Shown here: one piece after another, positions 35,287-43,944 of the stretch
Position numbering within the stretch: position 1 is the stretch's first letter
Layout: each line of letters starts with the position of its first letter
DNA from: an uncultured Collinsella sp.
GTDB lineage: Bacteria > Actinomycetota > Coriobacteriia > Coriobacteriales > Coriobacteriaceae
Direction of reading: 5' to 3'
Assembly (NCBI GenBank): GCA_902493375.1
Contig: CABUPH010000002.1
Span: forward strand, 124,001-188,000
DNA length: 64,000 nucleotides
Translations under genes and position numbers: made by a program
Notes under the pieces: model-generated
Databases searched by the model: none
What the model was told of the DNA's origin: nothing
The model's input: the letters and a program-made list of their open reading frames with translations, nothing else

Positions 35287-36695
35287 GTGAGCACCCTCAA
35301 CAAACCGATCACGTGCTGCGCGACACCCGCATTCTGACGCTGCGCATTTGGGCTGTTGTCGGCTGCATTGTTATTGCTGCTGTCATCTTTAACCTTATGG
35401 GCATCCTGGCACCGGTTATCGAGTTTCTTGCCGTCGGCTCCATCATTGCTTTTGTGATGTCCCCGATCACCAACTGGCTCGAGCACCATGGCGTGAATCG
35501 CGGCATCGGTTCGCTTATCGCGCTGATTGTTGTCGTTGCCGTGCTCGTCGGCGTCGTTTGCATCTTGTCGCCGATTCTTTTTGGTCAGATCATGGAAGTC
35601 CTGAGCCGCCTGCCCGAGCAGCTTCGTGTTGCGGGCGGCGACCTCAATGAGATGATCTCGCATGCCAAGACGCTCAACAACACGCCGCTCAAGGAGTATT
35701 TGGACGATAATCTTTCGTCGCTTGTCACCGTGGCATCGAAGTACGTGTCTCAGATCGCTGCCGAGCTTGGCCGCGGTGTGTTCCCGCTCATCACCAATAC
35801 GGCCTCGCAGCTGTTCGTGATCTTCCTGGGTCTGGTGCTCGCGTACTGGATGGCCTGCGACTACCCTCGCATGCACCACGAGATTTGCACCATCATCGGT
35901 CAGGAGAAGGAGACCTCGTACCGCTTTATGGTCGCCATCCTTTCTCGCTCTGTCGGCGGCTACATGCGCGGTATGGTCGTGACGTCCATCTGCGGTGGTT
36001 TCCTTGCCTTTATCGGTTTTATGATCATCGGCCATCCGTATGCGGCGCTCATGGCTATCTTTACCGGCATCATGCATTTGGTTCCGGTCGTCGGTCCATG
36101 GGTGAGCGCAGCAATCGCCACAGTGCTCGGTTTCATGTTCAGCCCCATGTTGGCGTTATGGACGCTCATCGTGACGATGGTCGCGCAAAACGTCACCGAT
36201 AACGTGATTTCGCCTAAGGTCATGCAGAGCTCGGTGCAGGTGCATCCCATCATGAGCCTCACGGCGCTCGTTATTGGCTCGGCACTCATGGGCCCCATCG
36301 GCATGATTATTGCCATCCCGCTTTGTGCGGCCCTCAAGGGCATCTTCGTGTACTACTTCGAGAATGAGACCGGCCGTCAGCTTGTGGCCTATGACGGCGC
36401 CGTGTTTAAGGGCACACCGTACCGCGATGCCGATGGCAACCCGGTCGCCGCCTACGACGCGCTCGGCGACGACACCTTCATCTACGAGTCCGAGCTCATC
36501 GGCAACGAGACTGCGCCCGAGGCCCAGGCGATGCCTAAGCCCGAGTTCGATAATCCCTGGATCAAGCTGTCGGGCCTGCAGCCCGATGCGACGGGTTTCT
36601 TCAAAAACCCCTTCGCCAAAGACGATGATTCCAATTCGGTCGACGATACCAAAACAGGTATCGACGGCTCCATGGACGATTCGGATTCTAAATAG
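35283..36695 (+). CDS. AI-2E family transporter
   Basis: A 470-residue membrane protein of the AI-2E/TerC-like exporter family (PF01594). Seven or eight hydrophobic segments span residues 20-360, including a GGFLAFIGFMIIGHPYAALM region and the conserved GPIGMIIAIPL segment near the last membrane helix. A hydrophilic, acidic C-terminal tail of about 110 residues follows. Family members export AI-2 or exchange Na+/H+; the substrate here is unknown. It is translationally coupled to the sigma factor gene. Confidence 0.85.
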   Translation: MSEHPQQTDHVLRDTRILTLRIWAVVGCIVIAAVIFNLMGILAPVIEFLAVGSIIAFVMSPITNWLEHHGVNRGIGSLIALIVVVAVLVGVVCILSPILFGQIMEVLSRLPEQLRVAGGDLNEMISHAKTLNNTPLKEYLDDNLSSLVTVASKYVSQIAAELGRGVFPLITNTASQLFVIFLGLVLAYWMACDYPRMHHEICTIIGQEKETSYRFMVAILSRSVGGYMRGMVVTSICGGFLAFIGFMIIGHPYAALMAIFTGIMHLVPVVGPWVSAAIATVLGFMFSPMLALWTLIVTMVAQNVTDNVISPKVMQSSVQVHPIMSLTALVIGSALMGPIGMIIAIPLCAALKGIFVYYFENETGRQLVAYDGAVFKGTPYRDADGNPVAAYDALGDDTFIYESELIGNETAPEAQAMPKPEFDNPWIKLSGLQPDATGFFKNPFAKDDDSNSVDDTKTGIDGSMDDSDSK

Positions 36696-36701
36696 GCCCT
36701 A

Positions 36702-36941
36702 TTAACGTTTCTTGAAGTTGTAAATGACAATAAACGCGAGCAAAGCGATTGATAAGGGGCCGGCTACATAGAAAAAGAGAACGTCAATTGCGCGTAGAGT
36801 GTAATAAGCCTTATCGCCGGACATTACTGCATACAATACGTAGCCAAATGCTGGTTGGTTTGCGTACCAGCAGGAGAAGGCCAAGAGCGCTAAAAGTGCT
36901 AGTACCAGAAGTGCGTTCAGGACAAATCGTTTACTTTTCAT
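36702..36941 (-). CDS. small two-helix membrane protein, unknown
   Basis: A 79-residue protein with two hydrophobic segments (about residues 8-26 and 49-73) and basic ends (MKSKR, FKKR). AAGGAG lies 7 bp before the ATG. It matches no family I recognise. Its AT-rich codon use differs from the GC-rich neighbours, which may indicate acquisition. It converges on the AI-2E gene with a gap of 6 bp. A TTGAAA...TACATA promoter-like pair lies upstream on the minus strand. Confidence 0.6.
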   Translation of the reverse strand: MKSKRFVLNALLVLALLALLAFSCWYANQPAFGYVLYAVMSGDKAYYTLRAIDVLFFYVAGPLSIALLAFIVIYNFKKR

Positions 36942-37033
36942 CGATCGCTCCTTCCGGGTGACTCTTATATGTAATTCTACAGCAGTCCTTTTTCAAAGGA
37001 TCGCACAGTACTGAATAACGTGCACTTTCGCTG

Positions 37034-37063
37034 GAGGGTCGCTGTTTGGCGGCCCTCTTTTTT
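37034..37063 (+). terminator. terminator upstream of alaS
   Basis: GAGGGTCGC pairs with GCGGCCCTC through one T-G wobble, followed by TTTTTT (37058-37063). Confidence 0.7.
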
Positions 37064-37089
37064 GCACTTGCGCGGTGGGATGGTAATAT
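37062..37089 (+). promoter_or_regulatory. probable alaS promoter
   Basis: TTGCAC (37062-37067) and TAATAT (37084-37089) are 16 bp apart, 46 bp upstream of the alaS start. The -35 box overlaps the tail of the preceding terminator. Confidence 0.5.
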
Positions 37090-37135
37090 CGTTACGTTTG
37101 AACTGTTTCGATGTGAAACCGAGGAGATTCCCTCT

Positions 37136-39793
37136 ATGAGTGCTGACTACCCGTCAATGACTACGGCCGAGATCCGCTCCAAGTTCCTCAACTTCTTTGA
37201 GGAGCGCGGTCTTAAGCTCTATCCTTCTTCGTCCCTCGTCCCCGACGATCCTTCGCTGCTGCTTGCTAACGCCGGCATGAACCAGTTTAAGGAGTATTAC
37301 CAGGGCAAGAAGACCATGAAGGAGATCGGCGCGATCTCCTGCCAGAAGTGCGTCCGCACCAACGACATCGATTGCATCGGCGAGGACGGCCGTCACCTGT
37401 CCTTCTTCGAGATGCTCGGCGACTTCTCCTTTGGCGGCGTCTCCAAGCAGCAGGCCTGCGCTTGGGCCTTTGAGCTCATCACCAAGGAGTTCAAGCTGCC
37501 GCTCGATCGCCTGTACTTCACCGTCTTTACCGAGGACGACGAGACCCATGACGTGTGGCGCTCCCTGGGCGTTGCCGAGGATCACATCTCGCGCCTGGGC
37601 GAGGACGACAACTTCTGGGCTGCTGGCCCCACCGGCCCCTGCGGTCCGTGCTCCGAGATCTACTTTGACATGGGCGAGGAGGTCGGTTGCGGCAGCCCCG
37701 ACTGCAAGCCCGGCTGCGACTGCGACCGCTTCCTTGAGTTCTGGAACCTCGTGTTTACCCAGTACGACCGCCAGGAGGACGGCTCCATGCCGGAGCTGCC
37801 GCACCGCAACCTCGATACGGGCATGGGTCTGGAGCGCATGGCCGCTATCATGCAGCACAAGACCGCCAACTACGACGGCGATCTGATGCAGCACCTCATC
37901 AAGCTCGGTGAGGAGATCAGCGGCAAGACCTATGACGCCGACGATTACTCCGGAGCCAGCCGCTCCCTGCGCATCATCGCCGACCACTCCCGTGCCGTGG
38001 ACTTTATGATCTCCGATGGCATCCTGCCCGGCAATGAGGGTCGCGAGTACGTCCTTCGCCGCCTGCTCCGCCGTGCTGTGTTCCACGGTCGCCTGCTGGG
38101 CATCGAGGGCGCCTTCCTGACCAAGTTCATTGACGAGGTCAACGCCCAGATGGGCGAGGCCTATCCCGAGCTGCTCAAGAACGTCGCACTCGTCAAGGGT
38201 ATCGTCGCTTCCGAGGAGGAGCGCTTCTCCACGACACTCGATAACGGTCGCGTCTACCTGGACGAGGCCCTGGCCGCGCTTGCAGAGGGCGCTGTCCTTC
38301 CGGGCGACGTTGCCTTTAAGCTGCACGACACCTTTGGTTTCCCCATCGACCTGACCGTCGAGATTGCCGGCGCCGCTGGCCACGACGTCGATATGGACGG
38401 CTTCACCGCCTGCATGGAGGACCAGAAGGCCCGCGCTCGCGCCAACGCCAAGGGCGACGCCTGGGGCAGCTTCAACGACGTGTGGGTCGAGCTTTCGGAC
38501 AAGGTCGCCGCGACCGAGTTCGACGGCTATGACAACGATGTGATCGAGGGTGCCAAGGTTGTCGCCATCGTGCGCAACGGCGAGTCCGTCGAGTCCGCTG
38601 CCGCCGGCGAGGACGTTGAGGTCGTTCTCGACCGCACTCCGTTCTATGCCGAGATGGGTGGCCAGCAAGGCGATGCCGGCAAGCTTTCCGCCGAGGGCGT
38701 TGTTCTGACCGTTGCCGACACCAAGAACCACAACGGTCTGTATGCCCACGTCGCGCACGTTGTCGATGGCACGCTGACTGTCGGTGCCGCTGTGACCGCC
38801 ACGCTCGACGCCGAGCGCCGTGGCTTCCTGCGCCGCAACCACACCGCCACCCACCTGCTCGACGCCGCGCTTAAGCAGGTCCTGGGCGAGCATGTCTCCC
38901 AGGCCGGCTCGCTGGTGACGCCTGAGCACCTGCGCTTTGACTTCACGCACTTCGAGGCCCTGTCCTCCGAGCAGCTCAAGGCTGTCGAGGACCTGGTCAA
39001 CCAGCAGATCTTCGCCTCCAAGCCGGTCGTGACCCGCGTCATGGGCATTGACGAGGCCAAGGCCGCCGGTGCTGTCGCCCTGTTTGGTGAGAAGTATGGC
39101 GACGTCGTCCGCGTTGTCTCCGTGAGCGCCGAGGACCAGCCGTTCTCCCGCGAACTCTGTGGTGGCACCCATGCCGCCAACACCGCCGAGATCGGCCTGT
39201 TCAAGATCATTTCTGAGTCCTCCACGGGCTCTAATGTCCGCCGTATCGAGGCCGTGACTTCTAAGGGTGCCCTCGACTACATGGCCGACCGTCTGGCGCT
39301 CGTCGACTCCGCTGCTGCTGCGCTCAAGTGCCGCGTGGATGAGGTTCCCGCCCGCGTGGAGAACCTGCAGGCCGAGCTGCGCGAGACGTCCAACAAGCTC
39401 AAGAAGGCGCTCACCGGTGGCTCCTCCGACGCTATCTCTAGCGCCATCGAGGGCGCCGTCGAGCTCGACGGCTACAAGCTCGTCGTCGCTGAGCTCCAGG
39501 GCCTTGAGGCTGCTGACCTGCGAAACGTCTGGGATACCGTGCACCAGAAGGTTGCCGGTCCTGTCGCTTGCGTCGTCGCCAGCGTGACTGAGAAGGGCAC
39601 CCCGGCCCTGCTCGCCGCCGGCTCTGATGACGCCGTCAAGGCCGGTTTCCACGCCGGCAACGTGATCAAGCAGATCGCGGGCCTGGTCGACGGTCGTGGC
39701 GGCGGCCGTCCCAACATGGCCCAGGCCGGTGGCAAGAACGCCGCCGGCATCGCCGATGCCCTCGTGGCCGCTAAGACCGCGCTCGGCGCCTAA
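37136..39793 (+). CDS. alaS: alanyl-tRNA synthetase
   Basis: An 885-residue class II synthetase. The catalytic core begins MTTAEIRSKFLNFFEERG. The editing domain carries the HxxxH motif in RNHTATHLLDAAL and the C..H part CGGTHAANTAEIG. The C-terminal DHHA1 domain ends the protein (GRGGGRPNMAQAGG). GAGGAG lies upstream of ATG 37136; the frame is open further upstream but without support. No T-box is visible, unlike ileS. Confidence 0.97.
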   Translation: MSADYPSMTTAEIRSKFLNFFEERGLKLYPSSSLVPDDPSLLLANAGMNQFKEYYQGKKTMKEIGAISCQKCVRTNDIDCIGEDGRHLSFFEMLGDFSFGGVSKQQACAWAFELITKEFKLPLDRLYFTVFTEDDETHDVWRSLGVAEDHISRLGEDDNFWAAGPTGPCGPCSEIYFDMGEEVGCGSPDCKPGCDCDRFLEFWNLVFTQYDRQEDGSMPELPHRNLDTGMGLERMAAIMQHKTANYDGDLMQHLIKLGEEISGKTYDADDYSGASRSLRIIADHSRAVDFMISDGILPGNEGREYVLRRLLRRAVFHGRLLGIEGAFLTKFIDEVNAQMGEAYPELLKNVALVKGIVASEEERFSTTLDNGRVYLDEALAALAEGAVLPGDVAFKLHDTFGFPIDLTVEIAGAAGHDVDMDGFTACMEDQKARARANAKGDAWGSFNDVWVELSDKVAATEFDGYDNDVIEGAKVVAIVRNGESVESAAAGEDVEVVLDRTPFYAEMGGQQGDAGKLSAEGVVLTVADTKNHNGLYAHVAHVVDGTLTVGAAVTATLDAERRGFLRRNHTATHLLDAALKQVLGEHVSQAGSLVTPEHLRFDFTHFEALSSEQLKAVEDLVNQQIFASKPVVTRVMGIDEAKAAGAVALFGEKYGDVVRVVSVSAEDQPFSRELCGGTHAANTAEIGLFKIISESSTGSNVRRIEAVTSKGALDYMADRLALVDSAAAALKCRVDEVPARVENLQAELRETSNKLKKALTGGSSDAISSAIEGAVELDGYKLVVAELQGLEAADLRNVWDTVHQKVAGPVACVVASVTEKGTPALLAAGSDDAVKAGFHAGNVIKQIAGLVDGRGGGRPNMAQAGGKNAAGIADALVAAKTALGA

Positions 39794-39810
39794 GAATCTA
39801 GGTAGTCGCT

Positions 39811-40239
39811 GTGGTCGCGCTTGCGCTGGACATAGGGGAGACCAGGATCGGCATCGCCGTCTCGAGCCGTGATGGCAAGATGGCGATGCCTGTCAAGGTG
39901 CTCCCGGCTGCAGAGGTCACCGGTATGGCCAAGACGTTCCGCTACCTGGTTGAGGACTATGAGCCCGATATCCTGGTAAGTGGGCGTCCCCTGACCATGG
40001 CCGGTGAGCCCGGCCCCCAGGCTGAGCGTGTTGCCGCTGTGGCGCAAAAGATTGCCGACGAGCTCGATCTTCCGTTGGAGTTTGAGGACGAGCGTCTGTC
40101 CTCGCAAGAGGCTAAGCGTATCCTGCGCGAGCAGGGACTCAACGAAAAGCAGATGAGGGGCAGGATTGACATGATTGCCGCCAGCCTGTTTTTGCAGACG
40201 TGGCTTGATCGTAAAAACGAGGAGGTTTCGCATGCCTAG
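39811..40239 (+). CDS. ruvX: Holliday junction resolvase-like protein RuvX/YqgF
   Basis: A 142-residue RNase H-fold nuclease needed for 16S rRNA 5'-end maturation in E. coli. It shows ALDIGETRIGIAVS with the first catalytic Asp, SGRPLTMAGEPGPQAE, and the closing DERLSSQEA and DMIAASLFLQTWL. It starts with GTG, 17 bp after alaS; alaS-ruvX-mltG is a typical Gram-positive order. Confidence 0.93.
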   Translation: MVALALDIGETRIGIAVSSRDGKMAMPVKVLPAAEVTGMAKTFRYLVEDYEPDILVSGRPLTMAGEPGPQAERVAAVAQKIADELDLPLEFEDERLSSQEAKRILREQGLNEKQMRGRIDMIAASLFLQTWLDRKNEEVSHA

Positions 40240-41665
40240 CGCTCCCGATCCGCGCCAGCAGAATCGTACACGTCAGCCGGCGTCGCGCCTTGGCCAGCCT
40301 GGCCAGCGTCCGGCACAGCCGACGCAGCGCGCAGCTCAGCCTGCTGCGCGCCCTGTGCAGTCCTCCCCTCGTTCGGCCCAAGCTGTTCAACGGACGGGTC
40401 AGCAGCCTTCTGCTCGTTCGGTTCAGCATCCGGCTTCTCACGCGGCTCAGCACCCCACTGCTCGTACGGCCCAGCCTGTTGGCGGTACCCGCTTTAAGCA
40501 GCAGGCACCTACCCAGCGAACGCAGGCCCCCCAATCACATTCGCATCACGCTCGCGGCTCGCATGGCGTTGCTCCGGCGACCCGCTCGAGCTACAACACG
40601 CATGCTCGTCGCGGTGCCCAAAAGAAAAGCTCCCCGGTTCCCATGATCATCGGCGTTGTGGTGGCGGTGCTCGCGCTTGCTGCGATCGCTTTCTTTGTTG
40701 TGCCGACCGTCAAGGGCTTCTTTGCCGGTGAGGATACGAAGGTCACGGCTGGTCAGCAGGTTACGGTGACCATTCCCGACGGTGCTTCGGGCGATACGAT
40801 CGCCTCGATTCTCTCCGAGAACCATATCGTCGAAAACCCCAAGGATTACTATGCGGCGGTGAAAAAGCTCAACGCCGATATGTCGCTTAAGCCTGGCACC
40901 TACTCGTTCACCACGCTCATGGATGCGACCAAGGTTGTTCAGCAGCTCATGGAAGGTCCCAACGCGGGCTCCAATGCGCTGACTATCCCTGAGGGCCTAA
41001 CGGTCGATCAAGTCGCCGACCGTGTGGCCCAGGCCTACGACGGCATCTCTAAGGAAGACTTCCTCAACCAGGCCAAGGCCTCCAACTACGTGGACGACTA
41101 TAGCTTCCTTAAGGGCGCCGCCAACGACTCGCTTGAGGGTTTCTTGTTCCCCAAGACTTATTCGTTGGGCGATTCGCCGACGGCCGATGACGTGATTCGT
41201 GCTATGCTCGATCAGTTTAAGACCGAGTACAAGTCGCTTGACTTTGCGAGCTGCGAAGCCAAGATCAAGGAGCGCTATGGTGTGGAGATGTCCGACTACG
41301 ACATCGTCAACTTGGCCTCTATCGTTGAGCGCGAGGGCCTCAACGCCGATCAACGTGCGCACGTGGCCTCGGTCTTCTACAACCGCCTTGCCGGCAAGCT
41401 CGACGGTCTGCGCTATCTCAACAGCGATGCGACCATGATGTATGTCACCGGTGGCGAGGTTACCGCCGACGACCTGCAGAGCGATAGTCCGTATAACACC
41501 TATAAGCACGAGGGCCTGCCGCCCACGCCCATCTGCTCTCCGTCGCTCGAGGCGCTTAAGGCCACGCTTGAGCCGACCGACTCCGATGACCTGTATTTCT
41601 ACATTACGCAGGACGAGGAGTACTTCTCGCAAACCTACGAAGAGCATCAACAGTCTTGGAATTAG
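40232..41665 (+). CDS. mltG: endolytic murein transglycosylase MltG
   Basis: A 477-residue protein. Residues 1-130 are cytoplasmic and very rich in Pro, Gln, Ala, Arg and Ser, with no fold I recognise. A single membrane helix (MIIGVVVAVLALAAIAFFVV) anchors the LysM-like and YceG catalytic domain outside. The catalytic Glu lies in LASIVEREGL, followed by SDSPYNTYKHEGLPPTPI-like signature (DSPYNTYKHEGLPP). It cuts nascent glycan strands and sets their length. GAGGAGGT precedes the ATG. Confidence 0.93.
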   Translation: MPSAPDPRQQNRTRQPASRLGQPGQRPAQPTQRAAQPAARPVQSSPRSAQAVQRTGQQPSARSVQHPASHAAQHPTARTAQPVGGTRFKQQAPTQRTQAPQSHSHHARGSHGVAPATRSSYNTHARRGAQKKSSPVPMIIGVVVAVLALAAIAFFVVPTVKGFFAGEDTKVTAGQQVTVTIPDGASGDTIASILSENHIVENPKDYYAAVKKLNADMSLKPGTYSFTTLMDATKVVQQLMEGPNAGSNALTIPEGLTVDQVADRVAQAYDGISKEDFLNQAKASNYVDDYSFLKGAANDSLEGFLFPKTYSLGDSPTADDVIRAMLDQFKTEYKSLDFASCEAKIKERYGVEMSDYDIVNLASIVEREGLNADQRAHVASVFYNRLAGKLDGLRYLNSDATMMYVTGGEVTADDLQSDSPYNTYKHEGLPPTPICSPSLEALKATLEPTDSDDLYFYITQDEEYFSQTYEEHQQSWN

Positions 41666-41666
41666 C

Positions 41667-42164
41667 ATGAGGATTTTTAGCCCCAAACGATACGTTGCCT
41701 CGGTCGATCGCATCGACCTTGATACCCTGTGGGCCGACGGCAAACGCGCCATTCTGCTCGATCGCGATAACACCCTGGTGCCGCGCGACACCGAGCAGGT
41801 TCCCGCCGCGGTTTCCGCTTGGCTCGATGCCGCCCGCGCCAAAGGCTTTAAGCTGTGCATGGTGTCCAACAACTGGCATCGCGACCAGGTCATGAGCTCT
41901 GCACGCGAGCTGGGACTCGAGGCCATCAGCCACGCCATGAAGCCGGCGCCGTTTGCCCTCAAGGCGGGTCTTAAGCGCCTCGGCGCCACAGCCGACGAGG
42001 CGGTGCTGATCGGTGATCAGCTCTACACTGATGTGTGGAGCGGCAATTTTGCCGGCGTCGATACTATCCTGGTTAAGCCGCAGGCAACCCAGGACCTGTG
42101 GTACACGCAGATCTTCCGTATCTTTGAGCGCCGGGCCCTGCGCGACCTTCCCTGCGAGGAATAG
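41667..42164 (+). CDS. YqeG family HAD-IIIA phosphatase
   Basis: A 165-residue HAD-superfamily hydrolase. The nucleophile motif is ILLDRDNTLVPRD, motif II MVSNN, and the acidic motif VLIGDQLYTDVWSGN. YqeG homologues include a phosphatidylglycerol-phosphate phosphatase in some lineages; the exact substrate is not known. It begins directly after the mltG stop and precedes the aro genes. Confidence 0.88.
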   Translation: MRIFSPKRYVASVDRIDLDTLWADGKRAILLDRDNTLVPRDTEQVPAAVSAWLDAARAKGFKLCMVSNNWHRDQVMSSARELGLEAISHAMKPAPFALKAGLKRLGATADEAVLIGDQLYTDVWSGNFAGVDTILVKPQATQDLWYTQIFRIFERRALRDLPCEE

Positions 42165-42172
42165 GTTTCGCC

Positions 42173-42706
42173 ATGTCTCAGCACATCAAACACGGCTGCG
42201 ACCATATCTTCTTTATCGGCTTTTTGGGCGCGGGCAAATCGACACTCGCGCGCAACGTCGGCACTATGTTCAAGCGGCGTTTTATCGATACCGACCGCCT
42301 GGTCGTGCGCCGTTGCGGCAAGTCGGTAACCGAGATTTTTGAGACCGAGGGCGAGGATCGTTTTCGCGAGCTCGAGACCTCGGCGCTCCGTTCGCTCCAA
42401 AGCGAGCGCAGCCTGTTGGTTTCGTGCGGGGGCGGTATCGTCGAGACGCCGGTGAATATTGAGTTGATGCACGAAATGGGTACGTGTGTGTACCTCGAGG
42501 GCGACTTCGAGGATTCGATTCGCCAGATTCGTCGGTCCGACACGCGCCCCGATTTCCGCTCGCCCGAGCATGCCGCGCGCCTGTTTGAGCATCGCCGTCC
42601 GCTGTATCGACAGGCCGCCGACCTTACCCTTGATATTCGCAACAAGTCCTTCGAGGACGTTTCCTACCTTTGTGCCGAGATGCTTTTGGAGCGTGGACTG
42701 CTATGA
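42173..42706 (+). CDS. aroK: shikimate kinase
   Basis: A 177-residue P-loop kinase that phosphorylates shikimate at the 3-hydroxyl. The P-loop is GFLGAGKST, the shikimate-binding DTDRLVVRR and SCGGGIVETP, and the lid region has RPDFRSPE and RRPLYRQAADLT. The gene overlaps the following aroB-like gene (ATGA). Nearby aroB would normally supply the early pathway step. Confidence 0.92.
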   Translation: MSQHIKHGCDHIFFIGFLGAGKSTLARNVGTMFKRRFIDTDRLVVRRCGKSVTEIFETEGEDRFRELETSALRSLQSERSLLVSCGGGIVETPVNIELMHEMGTCVYLEGDFEDSIRQIRRSDTRPDFRSPEHAARLFEHRRPLYRQAADLTLDIRNKSFEDVSYLCAEMLLERGLL

Positions 42707-43812
42707 TTCGCCGTCAACTGATCAATTTCCAAAACCGCAGCGTCGATGTCCGTGTCGGATTGGGTGCGTTCGATGAGCTTTCGCGCATGTTTGCCTCGGC
42801 CGTGGGCAAGCCTAAGCGCGCGATGGTGGTTTGGAACGACGCCACATCCGAGCGTTTTGGCGAGGTCGTCGAGCATGCGCTGGTCGACGCCGGCTTTGCC
42901 GTGTCGCTGCTCGTCTTCGAGGTTTCGCCTGCCGGCGCTACGCTGGCCGATGCCGATACCGTCTTTGGCGCCCTGTCGGCTAACGGCATTACCTGCGACG
43001 ATTTGGTTGTCGCCGTTGGCGATGCCTCAACCTGCTCGGTTGTTAGCTGGTGCGCCAACCAGTGGTGCGGTCGCACCGAGTGCGCGCTGCTGCCGACGAC
43101 GTTCGACGCCATGCTCACGGTCGCGACGACCATGAAGCCGCTCGTCGCCTCGTCGGCCAATGCGCTTCCCGCTATCGCGTTTCGTCCCGAACCGGGCTTG
43201 GTCGTGTGTGACCTCGACCTTGTTCGCGAGACGGACCCCGAGGACCTCAAGCTCGGCTTTGTGGTACTTGTTGGCACCATGCTTTCGAGCAGCAAGTCCC
43301 GCTGGAATCAGTTTATTGAGACCGTCCCCGAGATTCTCGCGGGCGAGGAGGTCGCACTCGTCAATGCCGTCCAATGGTCTCAGACTGCCCGCAAGGACGT
43401 GCTGACGGCCACGAACCCGAGCGCTCGCCATGCGCTCGATTTTGGCAAGACGGGGGAGCGCACCCTGCGCGCTTGCTTGGGCGATGCCGCTTCGCAGGTC
43501 CCTGCCTATCAGCTGTTATCCGAGGGCATGCGCTTTGAGGCGCGCCTAGCACATGATGCCTGCGATTTCGATATCGATTACGTCTTTGAGGTCGATGACT
43601 GCCTGGAGGACTTTGGTATCGAGGAACTTGCCTTCGATCTGGAGCCTGCCGCATATATCGAGGAGTTCCGCAGGCAGCAGTTCGCGCGCTCAAACCGCAG
43701 CATGCTGCCGCTGCCCGCGGCACTCGGCGCCATTCGCCTAACGAACGTTGAGGACGAGGTTCTTGAGCGCCATGCTCACGCCTACTTGGCTTCTCGCAAA
43801 GAACTTCTCTAA
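42703..43812 (+). CDS. 3-dehydroquinate synthase-like protein lacking metal ligands
   Basis: A 369-residue protein in the position of aroB. It aligns over its length with dehydroquinate synthase: DDLVVAVGD for the GGGVVGD loop, LPTTFDAMLTV for PTTLLAQVD, and LDFGKTGERT for LNLGHTFGHA. Both His of the GHTxGH motif are gone (GKTGER), the HGEAV motif is replaced (LLSEGMRFE) and the KTG-N loop is missing. Metal binding and catalysis are therefore doubtful. It could be a decayed enzyme or one with a new role. ATG overlaps the aroK stop. Confidence 0.7.
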   Translation: MIRRQLINFQNRSVDVRVGLGAFDELSRMFASAVGKPKRAMVVWNDATSERFGEVVEHALVDAGFAVSLLVFEVSPAGATLADADTVFGALSANGITCDDLVVAVGDASTCSVVSWCANQWCGRTECALLPTTFDAMLTVATTMKPLVASSANALPAIAFRPEPGLVVCDLDLVRETDPEDLKLGFVVLVGTMLSSSKSRWNQFIETVPEILAGEEVALVNAVQWSQTARKDVLTATNPSARHALDFGKTGERTLRACLGDAASQVPAYQLLSEGMRFEARLAHDACDFDIDYVFEVDDCLEDFGIEELAFDLEPAAYIEEFRRQQFARSNRSMLPLPAALGAIRLTNVEDEVLERHAHAYLASRKELL

Positions 43813-43850
43813 GTTTTATTGACATCCATCGTCTTTCGTATCATGTTGAG

Positions 43851-43920
43851 GGGCGGGTTTCCAATCGGTTGCGGATCGCATGCGATTCCGTCGTTCGGTT
43901 GAGACCCGTCCCGTCTTTTT
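43851..43920 (+). terminator. possible terminator before the M24 peptidase gene
   Basis: GGGCGGGTTTC (43851-43861) can pair with GAGACCCGTCC at 43901 through two wobbles, with CTTTTT shortly after. A palindrome ATCGCATGCGAT lies in the loop. Could be an attenuator. Confidence 0.5.
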
Positions 43921-43944
43921 AGAGACAACAAGAAAGGAATCTGC

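Noticed and set aside
37154..39652. 832-codon open frame on the minus strand opposite alaS
   Set aside because: High GC removes stop codons from antisense frames. The plus strand encodes a clear AlaRS with all motifs, and the antisense product shows no recognisable domain.
43820..43839. TTGACA plus TATCAT as a promoter before the M24 peptidase
   Set aside because: The spacer is only 14 bp, so I do not list it as a promoter.
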